64,000 nucleotides of DNA from Bretschneidera sinensis (Eukaryota; Streptophyta; Magnoliopsida; Brassicales; Akaniaceae). Within the stretch, counting starts at the first letter, position 1. Every line of letters starts with the position of its first letter. Both the position numbers and the translations under genes were made by a program. The notes under the pieces are model-generated. The model ran no database searches, was not told the DNA's origin, and saw only the letters and a program-made list of their open reading frames with translations. Shown here piece after piece: positions 23,790 to 36,106 of the stretch. Location of the stretch: positions 108,376,536 to 108,440,535 of the forward strand of contig CM043699.1 in the NCBI GenBank assembly GCA_023935145.1. The letters run 5' to 3'.

Positions 23790-26700
23790 TTGTATGTAGA
23801 GAAGGAAGACATATCAATGTTGGTTGATCTTGGTGCAATCCATTCTTTTACATCCAGTATTCACATGAAGTCTATTGAAGTATATATTTGTCCTTTGATG
23901 CATAATATTTTTGTTGAAGTTCCCATTAGAGATAGAGTGATAATCATAAATGTTTACAAGGGTTGTATGATTCATATCAGTGATAGAGAATTTGAAGTTG
24001 ATTTATTATCTTTGAATATGATGTAATTTCATTTAATTTTGAGAATGAATTGGTTGTCGATGTATTACGCTTGGATTGATTGTTCCAGAAAGAAGGTTGT
24101 GTTCAAGATATGGATATGAGGAGTTTAACTTTCAGGGAGAACATAAAATACTCTTGAACTATCTTATTTTGCTTTGACCACTAGAAGATGGTTGAAGAAA
24201 GGTTGTGAAGAGTATTTGGCATACATAATGGAATCTAAAATGGAAAATAAGAAGTTAGAATAAATCTTAGTGGTGAAAGATTATTCTAATGTATTTCTTG
24301 ATGAGTTGCCTAGTTGTCTCCTAGTAGAGGGATTAAATTCTCTATTGATGTGATATCAGGTTCATCACATATATCTATAGCACCTTACAGAGTGACATCC
24401 ACTGAGTTAAAAGAGTTGAAAGTTCAAGAGTTGTTAGATAAACAATTTATTCAATTTAGTGTATCGTCATGAGGAGCCCACATAATGTTTGTGAAGAAGA
24501 AAGATGGAACGATGAGATTATTTATTGATTATAGACAGTTGAATAAGATCACCATCAAGAATAGATATCCTTTACCCAGGATAGATGATTTATTTGAGAA
24601 GTTATAGGAAACCACGGTGTTTTCCAAAATAAACCTGAGATCAGGTTATCATCAATTGAGGATAAAGGAGGGGGACGTGCCTAAGACTATTTTTAGGACA
24701 TGTTATGGCCATCATATGTTTCTGGTGATGCCATTTGGGTTGACTAATGCTCCTGCAGAATTTATGGACCTGATGAATCGGGTATTTAAACCATTCTTGG
24801 ACAGATTTGTGATTGTGTTTATTGATGATATTCTCGTATATTCCAAGAATGAAGAGGAGCATATGCAACATTTGAAGATAGTGTTAGAAATTCTTAGGAG
24901 AGAGAAATTATATGCAAAGTCCTCTAAGTGTGAGTTTTGGTTGAGTGAAATATCTTTCTTGGGGCATGTTGTGTTGGGAGAGGGGATAGCAGTTGACCCA
25001 TAGAAAGTAGAAGCAGTGTTGAATTGGGAAAGACCCACGAGTGTAACTGAAATTAGAAACTTTTTGGGGTTGGCTGGTTATTATAGGAGATTTATCCAAA
25101 AAAATTCTATGATTGCTGAACCATTGACTAAATTGACCAGAAAGGACGTGAAGTTTAGGTGGTCAGAGGAATGTGAGAGAAGTTTCCAGCTGTTGAAAGA
25201 AAAATTGATTATTGCCTTGGTATTAGTGCTTCTTTCTTGTGATGAAGGATTTGTGGTATACAGTGGTGCGTCACATCAGAGACTGGGATGTGTGTTGATG
25301 CAACATGCGAGAGTTATAGCTTATGCATCTAAGCAATTGAAGAACCATGAGAGGAATTACTCAACCCATGATTTAGAATTGGCTGCCATAGTTTTTGCTT
25401 CGAAGATTTGGAGACATCATCTATATGGAGCCAATTGTGAAATTTTTACTAATCATAAAAGCTTGACGCATTTACGAACCCAGAAGAAGTTGAATTTGAG
25501 GCAGAGAATGTGGATGAAGTTGATTTATGATTATGACTGTACGATTCATTATCATCCAGAAAAGGCAAATGTAGTAGCTGATGTATTGAGTAGAAAGGTT
25601 GCAGGGAGATTAGCTGCTATTGGGAATCATGATACTAGCTTGATGATAGAATTAAGAAGAATGAGGATGCAGTTGACTGTTAATGATAGAGGAGTATTGA
25701 TGGCAAATATGGTGGTACAATCTTCTATTATTGATCATTTATTACAGATACAAGGTAGAGATGAAGGGATAGAGAAGATCAGACAGGAAGTGTTTAGTGG
25801 GAAGCCAACCGAGTTTAGAATTAGAGAAGATTGTATGGTGGTATTGGGGCATAGAATTTGTGTTCTTAATAATATGGAGATGAGAAAAGAGATACTAAGG
25901 GAGGCTCGTGATTCTGTATATTCCATGGGGTAATAATAAGGTGTACAGGGGATTGAGACAGAATTATTGGTGGTCAAGGATGAAGAAGGACGTAGCGGAA
26001 TATATTCTAAATGTTTGACTTGTCAAAAAGTGAAGTTTGAGAATAGACATCCAGTAGGTTTATTACAACCTCTTCCAGTACCTGAGTGGCCATGGGAAAA
26101 TGTGAGTATGGATTTGTCTTTGGTTTTCCCCGTACCCAGAGAGGACATGACGTTGTGTGGGTTATAGTGGATAGACTGTCTAAGTCTTCACATTTTATTC
26201 CTATTAAAACTACCTGGAGTCCTGAAAAGTTGGCTGGATTATATGTAAAGGAGATAGTAAAATTACATGGAGTACCCTTGAGCATTATATCAGATAAATA
26301 TTCTAGATTTTGGAGATATTTCCAAGAAGCTATGGGTAGGCAATTACAGTTTAGTACAACTTTTCATTCACAAACTGAATGGCAGACGGAGAGAATCATC
26401 ATAATACTAGAAGATATGCCGATAGCAAGTGTAATGAGTTTCTCAGTGAGATGGGATGCTTATTTGCCTTTGTTTGAGTTTGCATACAATAATCAGTATC
26501 AAACTAGTATTGGGATGACACCATTCAAAGCTTTATACGATAGAAGGTGTATAACTCCAGCATGCTGGGAAGAAGTTTGAGAGAGAAAGATATTTGGCCC
26601 AAAATGATAGATTTGACTACTGAGGAGATCAAACTAGTTAGGGAGAACCTCAGAGCAGCCTAGAATAGATAGAAGGGATATGCTGATAAAAAAATACAAC

Positions 26701-27170
26701 CTATCGAGTTCCGAGTTAGCGATTGGGTATTTTTGAAGATATCTCCGTGAAAGGGTGTGTTAAGGCTTAAAAAAAATGGAAAGTTGAGCTTGAGATTTGT
26801 GGGGCCATATGAGGTGATTGAGAGAATTGGGCCAGTAACATATCGATTGGATTTGCCCCCAGAGTTAAAGCAAGTACATAATGTGTTTCATATGTCGCTG
26901 TTGAGAAATTATTTACACGATGAATCCTATAGTATCTCGGATCAAGCGATAGAACTTCAGGAAGATTTGACTTTTATATAAGTACCAGTCAGAATTCTAG
27001 ACAGAAAAGAACAAGTCTTGCGAAATAAAGTCATTCCTTTTATTCAGATATTATGGCAGAACAAAGATGTTGAAGAAGTCACGTGGGAGCATGAAGCAAG
27101 AATGAGGAAGGAATACCCCCAACTCTTTCATGAATTAGGTAAAGAAATTTCGAGGACGAAATTTTTGTAA
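23790..27170 (+). pseudogene. Element B pol with chromodomain, decayed
   Basis: Protease 23790-24026 has LVDLGAIHSF, so the catalytic D-S-G reads D-L-G. RT runs from about 24420 to 25110 with intact FIDD at 24818-24829. RNase H lies in the long frame 25016-25933, where the first acidic residue is Gly (VYSGAS) and the FTDHKSL acid is Asn (FTNHKSL), so it should be inactive. Integrase is at 25970-26580 with CLTCQ, MDL, ISDKYSRF and QTER. The C-terminal chromodomain is at about 26985-27130 (ILDRKEQVLRNK, EEVTWEHEARMRKEYPQLF). It lacks a start and is cut by many stops. Confidence 0.87.
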
Positions 27171-27182
27171 GGTGGGTAGAAT

Positions 27183-27246
27183 TGTAATACCCGTATTTGT
27201 AAAGTAAGGGTAAAGAAGTACTTTAATAAATATGACATAGAGTTAA

Positions 27247-27281
<35 letters not shown>

Positions 27282-29095
27282 AATGCAAAAGGTTAAATTT
27301 TTATAAAGCAATTCAAAAAAAAAATCTAGAGTCGTCTAGAAGAAGACAGAAAGAAAAAAAAAACAAAATAAAATTTGGCAAATTGTGGCAACACCTATTG
27401 CCAAGAGCATGAGGCCAAGCTGTATGTAAGGCAGCAAGGCCTCTTGCGTGGAAGCAAATGGAGAAAGGGTTGTTGAGTGTTAAAATAATTTTCTTGCATA
27501 TAAATAGTTTAGTTTTTCTTTTATTTTAATTTTTACCAAATCTTGTTTGATTTTCCTTTAATTACAATTCAAATTACTCTCTTTCTTTAAACACTTGGGG
27601 ACAAAAAGAAATGTTGAAAGGGCAAAATTTTGAAGGGGTTTACAGGAGAATTTTATAGAGAACTATTGGAAGCTCTAAGAAAAACATATGGTAATAAAGT
27701 GAAGTTTATTTTTGAAATTTAGCATACATGAAATTTTTCGGAATTCAAAGTGGGAATTTTCAAAGGATGTGAATTATAGAAGAATTGAATAATAAATTAG
27801 AAATTTTAATATAAATATTATGTCAAGTGTTGACCATCAACAATCGGGGAAAAATTACTGAGAGGAGCAGGAAAGACAAGGAGGTGATCCATGGGTAGCT
27901 CTAAATGCTACGTGGTAAGTTAGATTTACTTTAAGTAATCAAGATAAATATGAAATATCTAGTGATAATATTAGAATAAATTATTAACTTATGCTTTGGT
28001 AATAGATGAAAGTTGGATTAATAGGTGTGATAGGAATAGTGGATGTGTATAGAATTATTTTACGAGAAACAATATTATTGGAATAATGAGTCGATTTAAT
28101 AATAAAAGCGATAAGTGAAATTATTGATGAGCTATGCTTGATGATTTGATATGATTTATGAGAAGAGGAAATTTAGTGGATCTTGACAAGCTATGATTGA
28201 TGATTTGATGTGATTTATGAGAAGATGAATTTAGTGGAGTTTTTCAAATAATAATTTGAGAATAATCAGGATAGTTAATTTAAATATTTGAATTCATGTT
28301 TGTTTTTATATTATTATTCATATGCATATTTCATATTATTGTTCATATGCATATGCATGAAATAAAAGAACCGGAAGAGGGCCAGTCTAATTGAAAAACT
28401 GTGACAGCTGGTATATGATGGAAATAAAGGAAAACCGTGACAGCTGGTATATGCTGGAAATAAATGAAAACCGTGACAGCCGGTATATGCTGGAAATAAA
28501 AGAACCGAGAGGGGGGTGGTCTAAGATAAAAATATGTCGACATGTGGAAAGACATTCCCTAATAATAATTTATGCCTTGCATCTATTTTAAATATTGATT
28601 GTATTACTGAAATGTTGAAGTGTTGTTTGTTATTATAAATTTATTTATAGATGAATGAGTCTCACAGAGAGACAATTATGGTGAGAAAGAAACATAAAAG
28701 TATGAAATGATAAGAACTATCTAAATGGCAGACTATATGATGTGAACCTCATAACGAGGTAATTATGAGATAATCGATGATCTTAAAGTAATATATAAGA
28801 AGAATAGATTGATAGTGAATGGAACTTATGATATGTGTAGTGATAGTAGAATGCTATTATCAAGTTATATGAGATATAGATGGTTAAATATTAAAAGATT
28901 ATTTATATAAATTGAATTCTTCTAGTAAATTTAATTCACTGAGCTTGTGAAGCTCATCCCGCATTGTACAATGATTTTAGGTAGCAGACAGGACAGATAG
29001 TTTGGTGAGCTGTGATTCAAACAAAATCATTATCTGTAAGCCACGTACTTGACAACACCGTGTCGGGGGTGGCCAACCCGGGATGGGTCGTTACA
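27183..29095 (+). repeat. 3' LTR of element B
   Basis: 1913 bp, TGTAATACCCG to GGGTCGTTACA, preceded by the purine-rich tract AAGGTGGGTAGAAT. It has lost about 230 bp near 29050 (CCACGTACTTG joined to ACAACACCG) that the 5' LTR retains. Confidence 0.9.
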
Positions 29096-29272
29096 ATTTT
29101 GGTATCAGAGCATTAGGTTTTATGATTCTGTAGACTGTATAAGAACTTAAAGAAGTGGAAGATTAAAATAAATTATATTTTAATAGTCTGAGGATAACAC
29201 GTGGACGTGCTAGAGCTAGAGTTAGAGTTGTTGATTTGAGAGGGTGTGGTAGGCCCCCAATATTTTGACAAG
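29096..29272 (+). repeat. Extra primer site and gag leader after element B 3' LTR
   Basis: Directly after the 3' LTR the sequence does not return to element A. It continues as a second copy of B's own start: TTTTGGTATCAGAGCATTAGG, then the leader and the gag opening seen at 22484-22660. It breaks off at CCAATATTTTGACAAG, where A resumes with CCTATCCC. The two share CAAG at the break. Confidence 0.88.
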
Positions 29273-29446
29273 CCTATCCCTCGCACTTGGAACATGGAGA
29301 ACCTCCCAAATTTTATCAATAGTGTATGCCCTTTAAGTTCCATGTATCGTATGAGTCGACAATGTAACTCAGTTATCGATGAAAGAACCCTTGTTTTCCT
29401 AGTTACCTCCTCTCAGCCTTTCTCACCAATAACAATGAAAAAATAA
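29273..29446 (+). pseudogene. Element A integrase C-terminus, resumed after B
   Basis: Begins CCTATCCCTCGCACTTGG (PIPRTW, then NMENLPNF), the usual end of Tat integrase, in frame with the part left of B. The normal stop appears lost, and the frame runs on to TAA at 29446. Confidence 0.8.
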
Positions 29447-29575
29447 AAGTTTGCAAAGGGCAACAAGGTGAAAAAAAGGAAATTTCATTAAGAAATATAA
29501 TTTCTAAGGGAGGCATTATCAACCTCAAACTATAAAGAAAAAGAAGAATAAACTACAAAAAAGAAGAATAAGTCT

Positions 29576-31652
29576 TCAAGGGTCGACCTCCCCATCGGAT
29601 ATAGCTTCTCCGGCGGCTCCACTCGGCTGGGCTTGTGCCTCATCCTCGTCTCCGAATCCATCCACCATGACCCCGTCTTTCCCCCCCGAGATGACAATCT
29701 CAAAGACTAAGAAGTTGACTAGAGGGTAAAGCGCATCGGCATTCTTCTTAGCTTATAGGAACCCCTCGAGGTACTGGAGCCTAGCCTCCTCCTCCACAGC
29801 CTCTTGGAAGAAAGATGAGTTCTTGAAGCCAGCCAAAGCCTCATCCACGGCCCTTCTGATGGCCTCCTTCATCTCCCCCTTCAAGCTCTGCTCGGAGGCC
29901 TTGGCAGCGTCCCTCTCCTTGTGCATTGCCTCCTCCTCTACGGCCTCGGCCCTAGCCCGGTCAGTTCCCTCCTTGCTCAGACGAACTCCTTCCAGAGAGC
30001 TCTGCAGCTGCTAGATAAGCTCACAGCTATCATCCAGTTTTCATTGGCACCTGGTCAGCCTGTCACCCATATCCAAGCAGCGGCATGACAGCATCCCGTT
30101 CACCTCGCTCGATTGAAGTAAAAAGTAGAGGAATAAGTTAAGCTACTGTAAAGCATAAGAAATTCAAAGAAAAAGTTCAAAGAAAAAACCAGCCCAAGGT
30201 AGAAACATTCACCTGGGAGGCCAAGACCTCAGCCACAAAGTAGAGACTTTCAATGAGCTTCCTCCCGAGCTCGATCACATCGCATGAAAAAATGCCTAGA
30301 ACGGGGTGCTCTTGAGTGATCGAATACAAAGTCATCCGTCTTTATGCCCCAGTTGGGCATAAAGACCCCGGCCTCTGATACGGACCCTTGGGATAAGAAC
30401 GAGGGGTACGTGTGCTCGGGCAGAGGTGTAGGAGATATAGCCATCGACTCAAACAAGGACTCGAGGGGCTTGAGGTCTCCACATTAATAAGGAAGGGAGA
30501 AAGATCCCACTGTTGCTTCTTTGACCCTTTGGCCTGTACAGGCTGCTTCTCAGCTTCAGCAGCCCTTTTCCTCTCCAGGGCCATCTTTTTTGCCCGTTCC
30601 CTAGCCTTAGTCATGGCTTTCATCTCTGCTCAGCATAAAACGTAGGTATAAGTAACAAGAAACAAAGAAATTATGAAAGGTTTTTCAAGTATATACCACT
30701 CTCTAAAGTTCCCTCAGGGCAGCGAGGGCAGAGGCCGCGCTTCGCCATCTTCTTATTGTCATATAAGACACTAACGTCAATAGGTTCGACAACCATAGTA
30801 TTCAGCATTTCTTGCTCATGGTGTAGGAGGTATGGTTTCTTACATTTCCCCGCACGGTCCAGTCTCCAAGTCAGTGGAACTTATAAACTCTTCTCGCTTC
30901 GAACGTAGAAGAAGGTTTTCTTCCACTACTTGATAGAGGTGAGTTTCTTCTTCAATAGCCCCTTCCTAGCTTTAGAGCTAATCATGACCTACCTGTGCTG
31001 ACCATGCTTACTGATTTGGAAGTGGGCTTAAAAAACGTTTATGTTCATTGGCCCCATCACATCCATGCAAACACCGATGAATGCCATGATTAGACCCACG
31101 AAATTGGGCACCAGCTGACACAGCGTTATATCGAAGAACCTCAGCACCGAGCAGAGGAAAAGATGGAGTAGAAATCTAAGCTCGACTCTCATATGCTGTT
31201 CATAAACACATATCTTGAATGGTGCTTGGCTCGGGGGCACATCGAAGACCCGCTCCCCAACACCAACATTCCTCAGGGTGTACTCTTCTAGAAAACGATA
31301 CACATGCCTAATGACATCGAGCTCTTCTATCTTTAACTTATTTGGCAAAAAGTTCACCTCAAATAACCATTGCACCCTCTCTTCCACCCTTATATTCTCC
31401 TTCAACTTGGCCAAAATGTTATCCTTCTTATCCTCAAAAGAAGAATCCTTTTCCACTTTCTCTTCCTCTTCCGTAGTCTCATAGGGAACCATCACCAATG
31501 CCCCCCTCCTGAGTGTCATAAGTCCATGATGTTTCACTCTTATTAGAGGCTCTGTCCAGACCCATAGCCTCATTCAACTCTCTAGACAGTGCCTAGTTAT
31601 CCTTACTACCACTATCACTAGGCCTATCATGATAATTACCTACTGAAGACAT
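29576..31652 (-). pseudogene. Antisense extra gene of element A (gypsy-type transposon domain plus coiled coil), decayed
   Basis: Runs opposite to A's gag-pol, between pol and 3' LTR. ATG 31652 starts MSSVGNYHDRPSDSGSKDN, then a stop; reading resumes in other frames. The conserved domain lies at about 31470-30900: EVNFLPNKLKIEELD, then VCVYE-like VYEQHMRVELRF, then a WKKTFFYVRSE word. It resembles the 'putative gypsy type transposon' domain of plant proteins. Likely introns: donor GTATATACTT near 30701 with acceptor GCTGAGCAG near 30628, and donor GTGAATGTTT near 30212 with acceptor TTTACAG near 30145. The rest is a charged coiled coil (KARERAKKMALERKRAAEAE; then a tail rich in EEEA, KERDAAKA and LKGEMKEAIRRA) ending at TGA 29576. 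Such additional frames are known in Tat elements; their role is unknown. Decay shows as stops and shifts in the first exon. Confidence 0.75.
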
Positions 31653-31855
31653 TATAAGAATGGGAAAGGGAAAACTCACCAAAGGCATATCACCACGGAA
31701 ACTCCAAACAGTTTAAACCCAACTCTGAACAAGCTCTAGACCTCAATCCTCTTCCGCGCGACAAAGAGGTCTCAAACTCCAAGCAAACTCTGAGGGCTCT
31801 CATAATTTCTCTCTGAATGCAAATGAAGTGGAGTGAAGAAATGAGACAAAACTCC

Positions 31856-31866
31856 TCTCTTATATA
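31856..31866 (-). promoter_or_regulatory. TATA box of the antisense gene in element A
   Basis: CTATATAAGAG on the minus strand, about 200 bp upstream of ATG 31652, with a CT-rich leader between. Element D inserted about 80 bp upstream of it, in the same transcriptional direction. Confidence 0.6.
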
Positions 31867-31945
31867 GAAGCTGGGTGTGGTTAACGAGAGAAATTAACTC
31901 CACCCCCAGCTGTAAAGACACGACATTTGGAATAACTAAGGTACT

Positions 31946-32904
31946 TATTGGAAATCATTTTAACAAGATGCCTAGGCTGTGATCTTCCAAACACCCAAGT
32001 CTAGAATGACTTGTAAAGATTAGGAATCGGAAACAGGAATAGAAATCAATGAAAGAAAGAAGACAAGCGATTTGTTATCGAGGTTTGGCCTACTTCCTCA
32101 TGAATTCCTCGGAACTCTCTGCACTAAATCAATGGTTCTTTTACAATCACAACAACCCCTCTCCAAAAAGCCTAAGTTCTTAAAGAAACCAAGAAGAGAA
32201 GAAAGAAAATGATAAGAACTATTATAAAAGCTCTCTATCAAATCTATGCTACTCTCTCTTTACAACCAGCCTCTCTACATTGAGTCCCTCTTGTGTTTTG
32301 TGTCTTTGCACTCTCACACAATTCTCTTTTGTGTAATGATCACTTGTATGTCACAATGTGTCTCTTGTAATCTCTCAATTAATTAATGAGAATGAAGCTT
32401 GGTGACCCTTTATATAGTGCACCAACTTCTTGTCTAATCTTGAGGGTCAATATCCACCCTTAGATCTTGATGACCAATCAATCATGGCCTTTGATCATTT
32501 CTTAGTGATCCTGTGCATTTTAATCTTGCATCCATGCACTCAATATAAGGTTACAAAACTAGCCTTGGTGTGCCTTCAGGCCGCGGCGTGGAATAGGGCG
32601 CGCTGGAGCCTGAAGTAGGGCTTAAAGCATTCTTCTTTGTGGCCTTTCTAGGTGTCCCAGCCTGGAGGAATCTGAGCCATGGCACACACTAGTTCTGGGC
32701 AGCCTCCATTCTAGGTGTCGCGGCTTAGGAAGAACTAGGTCGCGGCACACACTGGTGTGCACTCCTTTGCCTTGGTGTAAAGTGAGGCGCACACACTCCC
32801 AAGGTACGGCGCACACTTGTGTGCACTCCTTTAACATGCTGAACTTCACTCTTCCAACCTTGTTTATACCTTAACCATGTTTAAAACTTAGACAAATACC
32901 AACA
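31946..32904 (-). repeat. 3' LTR of element D
   Basis: 959 bp. On the plus strand it begins TATTGGAAATCA (usual TGTTAGAAATCA, mutated) and ends ATACCAACA. A purine tract (CAAAGGTAGAGA on the minus strand) borders it inside. Confidence 0.9.
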
Positions 32905-33427
32905 ATCTCTACCTTTGTCTAAGTGTTTAAACCCAAACCATTGTGCAGAGAACTTCAGGATCCAAACTTATCTTGAGTCATCAATCAACCGGCTCCAATC
33001 CTAAGTAGTCCAAAGCAATGATTGAACTTACTTAGAGGTAGAACCTTGGTGCCTAAATCTACAGGATTTTCCTCCGTGGCTACCTTGTCCATATGAATGC
33101 ATCATTCCGTAACATTTTCTCAAATGAAATGATACCAAACATCCATGTGCTTTGTCCTCTCATGGAAGACATAATTGTTACACAAGTGCAATGCACTTTG
33201 ACTATCCGAATATACCACCACCTGCTCTTACAAGACCTTCAACTCTTCCAACAACCCTTTGCACCACATAGCCTCTTTTATAGCTTCCGTTGCTGCTATG
33301 TACTCAGCCTCAGTTGTTGAGAGTGCTACCACAGGCTGCAATTGAGCCTTCCAACTTACACAACATCCGTTTAAGTTGAAGAAGTAGGAGGTAATCTATC
33401 CTCTCTTATCCCGGTCTACTCCATAGT
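32905..33427 (-). pseudogene. Element D RNase H end, decayed
   Basis: The stretch between 3' LTR and the last recognisable frame corresponds to the C-terminal part of the copia RNase H. On the minus strand words such as [14 protein letters not shown] Ser-Thr-Thr-Glu-Ala-Glu are visible around 33290-33325, but no long frame remains. Confidence 0.5.
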
Positions 33428-36090
33428 CTAAATCTGCATAACCTTCAAGATAGATGGACTTACCCTCTTCTCATAAATCAGCCCCACATCTGGGCTTCCC
33501 TTCAAGTACCTCAGCAACCACTTCATCCCAAGCCAATGCTCCTTTCTGGGATTACTCATAAACTTGCTGAGAACACTTATTGCATGAGCAATATCAGGTC
33601 TAGTGCTTACCATGGTAAACATAACTGAACCAACCGCACTAGAGTAGGAAACTTTTCCATTTCCTTCTTTTCCGTCTCTGATCTCGGACATTGATCACTG
33701 GAGAACTTGAAATGACCAGCAAGGGGAACTTTCGCTGGTTTGTTATCTTCCATAGAGAACTTAGATATCATCTTCTCTATGTAGGAAGTTTGAAAGATCT
33801 TCACTCTGTTTCTCTCCATTTCTCGGATGATACATATCCCAAGGATTTTCTGTGTATGGCCAAGACCCTTCATCTCAAACTCCTCACTGAGTTGAGCCTT
33901 CAATTTTCTTATCCTTTCCATGCTGCTCTTAACCAGTAACATATCATTAACATAGATGAGGATGATCACCACTTCATTAACCTTCTACTCCTTGTAATAC
34001 AAGCACGAATCATAGTAGCTCCTCATGAAACCCAAGCTGATCACAAAGGAATCAAACCTCTTATTCCATTGCCGACGTGATTGCTTCAGGCCATAAAGAG
34101 ATTTTTTCAATTTGCACACCAACTCTCCCTGCCTTCCTTCCTCATAGCCTTTGGGTTGCCTCATGTAGATGGTCTTATCAAGCCTTCCATGTAAGAACGC
34201 TGTCTTCACATCAATTTGCTCGATTTCCCAATCAAATTGGACCACCAATGCTAATACTATCCGTATCGTCTTGTACTTCACAACCGGTGAGAAGATTTCA
34301 GGGAAATCTATGCCTTATTTTTGTGTGAACCCCTTCACCACCAGCCTAGCTTTATACCAGACTTTATCTCCTGGAGTATTCTCTTCTTTAATCTTATAAA
34401 TCCATCTAAAATCCACAACTCTCTATTTTTCTGGTTTGGGCACCAACTCCCAAGAGTTGTTCTTCATCAAAGAATCCATTTCTTCTTCCATAGCTAGCTG
34501 CCACTTTGATGAATCCTTACACCCCATGGCATCCATGTAAGTTTCTAGTTCAACCTCTCCTTCTGTCCAAGGCATTGCTACATTAGCATTTGTAAACACA
34601 TATCTCAAAGGTGGTCTAACCACCCTCCTTCCCCGGTCCCTTGTGAGCTAGTATTCATTCTGACTTGCTGCATCAACCTCTTCTAGTTCAGCCTTATCTT
34701 GAGTACCCTGAATGTGGCCTTCATTAATGGGCTCTACCTGGTCCGAACCCTTTTGCCTTCTTTGCTCTACCTTAACTGAACTCTCCTTAATGTGATGCTC
34801 CACAAATTCCGAACTGGTTTGCCCACTAGCCCCTGCAGGGTTAGTTTTCTCCAAGTAAGGAAATACCAATTCATTAAAAATAACATCCCTACTTATAATG
34901 AGTTTCATTCATTTTGGTTCTAAGGACCACAACCTATATCCCTTAACCCCATCACCATACCCAAGAAACACACATTTTCTAGACCTTGGGTTAAGTTTAT
35001 CATCCTTTTGTTGTGCAAATGCAGCACACCTAAAAGTCCTAAGGCTGCTTAACTCAGGGGGTTTCCCACTCCACATCTCCATAGGAGTCTTGAGCTCTAA
35101 AGCTCTAGAGGGTGATCTATTTACTAAGTATACAGCAGTAGACACAGCTTCCCTCCAAAAATATTTTGGTAAACCGGATCCTATTAATATGCACCTAACT
35201 TTTTCTATAAGGGTTCTATTCATCCTCTCAGCAACTCCATTTTACTGAAGTGTTTTTACAACCGTTCTATGCCTTAGAATGCCATTTAATTCACATAATT
35301 TATCAAAATCCTTATTACAAAATTCTAAGCCATTATCGGTTCGTAAAGCCTTAACTACCCTACCTGTTTGAGTCTCCAGCAACTTTTTCACACCATAAAT
35401 TTATTCAAAGCATCTGATTAATTTTTAAGCAAATAAACCCAAACCATTCTTGAATAATCATTAATTAATGATAGAAAGTAAAAGTTACCTCTCGGTGTTG
35501 GTGTTCTTGCTGGTCCCAAAAGGTCCGAAAGAATGTAGTCAAGAATGCCCTTAGACATGTGAACTCCGGTGTTGAAGCTAACCCTGTGTTGTTTCCCAAG
35601 AATGCAACACTCGCAGAAATCCAATTTCTCTACTTTGTCTCCTCCAAGTAGACCATCCTTGCTAAGAACTTGCAGGTCCTTTTCACTCATATGTCCCAAG
35701 CGAGTGTGCCAAAGGGCTGCCCTATCCATCTCAGCCATCAAGCTTGCTGCTTGATCATTGATTTCTGTCTCTTCGATCATCTCATAGAGTCCATCTTTTA
35801 TTGCTGCTTTGATCACCACCAAAGATCCCTTGGCCACCTTGATCTTTCCTCCCTCTACTTTGCAAGTGTAACCCATGGAATCCAGCTGCCCTAATGAGAT
35901 CAAATTCCTTTTCAAATCCGAAAGATACCTCACATTCCGCAGCAACCTTATAACTTCATCAAACATCCTCAACTGGATGTCTCCAATCCCCCTCACTTGG
36001 CAAGAATTTTCATTCCCCAAGAAGACCCTTCCATCATTGATCTCCTTGAAATTCTTGAATGTGCACCCGAAATCCAGAATCCGTTTATCA
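33428..36090 (-). pseudogene. Element D pol: protease, integrase, RT, RNase H (decayed)
   Basis: The protease motif at 36063-36075 reads L-D-F-G-C-T where D-S-G is usual. The pre-integrase HHCC zone is at 35697-35550 (LWHTRLGHMSEKDL, CECC). The integrase core has ILSDLLGPA, then TDNG near 35330; the Gln before NGVAERMNRT is TAA (about 35246), and the frame continues to 34909. RT spans about 34600-33600 with WELVPKPEK, QIDVKTAFLHGRLD and SLYGLKQS; the catalytic YVDD reads YVND (33943-33954). RNase H starts in the frame ending at 33428 (YLKGSPDVGLIYEK). The changed RT residue alone should abolish polymerase activity. Confidence 0.87.
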
Positions 36091-36106
36091 CTGCCTTACC
36101 TCCTGC

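Larger units (their letters stand above)
20436..29272 (+). mobile_element. Element B: Tekay/Del-type chromovirus inserted in element A integrase
   Basis: LTR 20436-22483, internal region 22484-27182, LTR 27183-29095, then a 177-bp extra leader to 29272. The insertion site is exact: A reads ELEELNGK before and PIPRTW after, in one frame. GCAAG precedes the left LTR and ACAAG precedes the resumed A sequence. The lineage call rests on the tRNA-Met-type primer site, LTRs near 2 kb, the C-terminal chromodomain and the RT/integrase sequence. Gag and pol are heavily broken. Confidence 0.85.

Noticed and set aside
31215..31484. Plus-strand frame of 89 codons inside the antisense gene
   Set aside because: Shadow of the minus-strand coding region; no recognisable domain.
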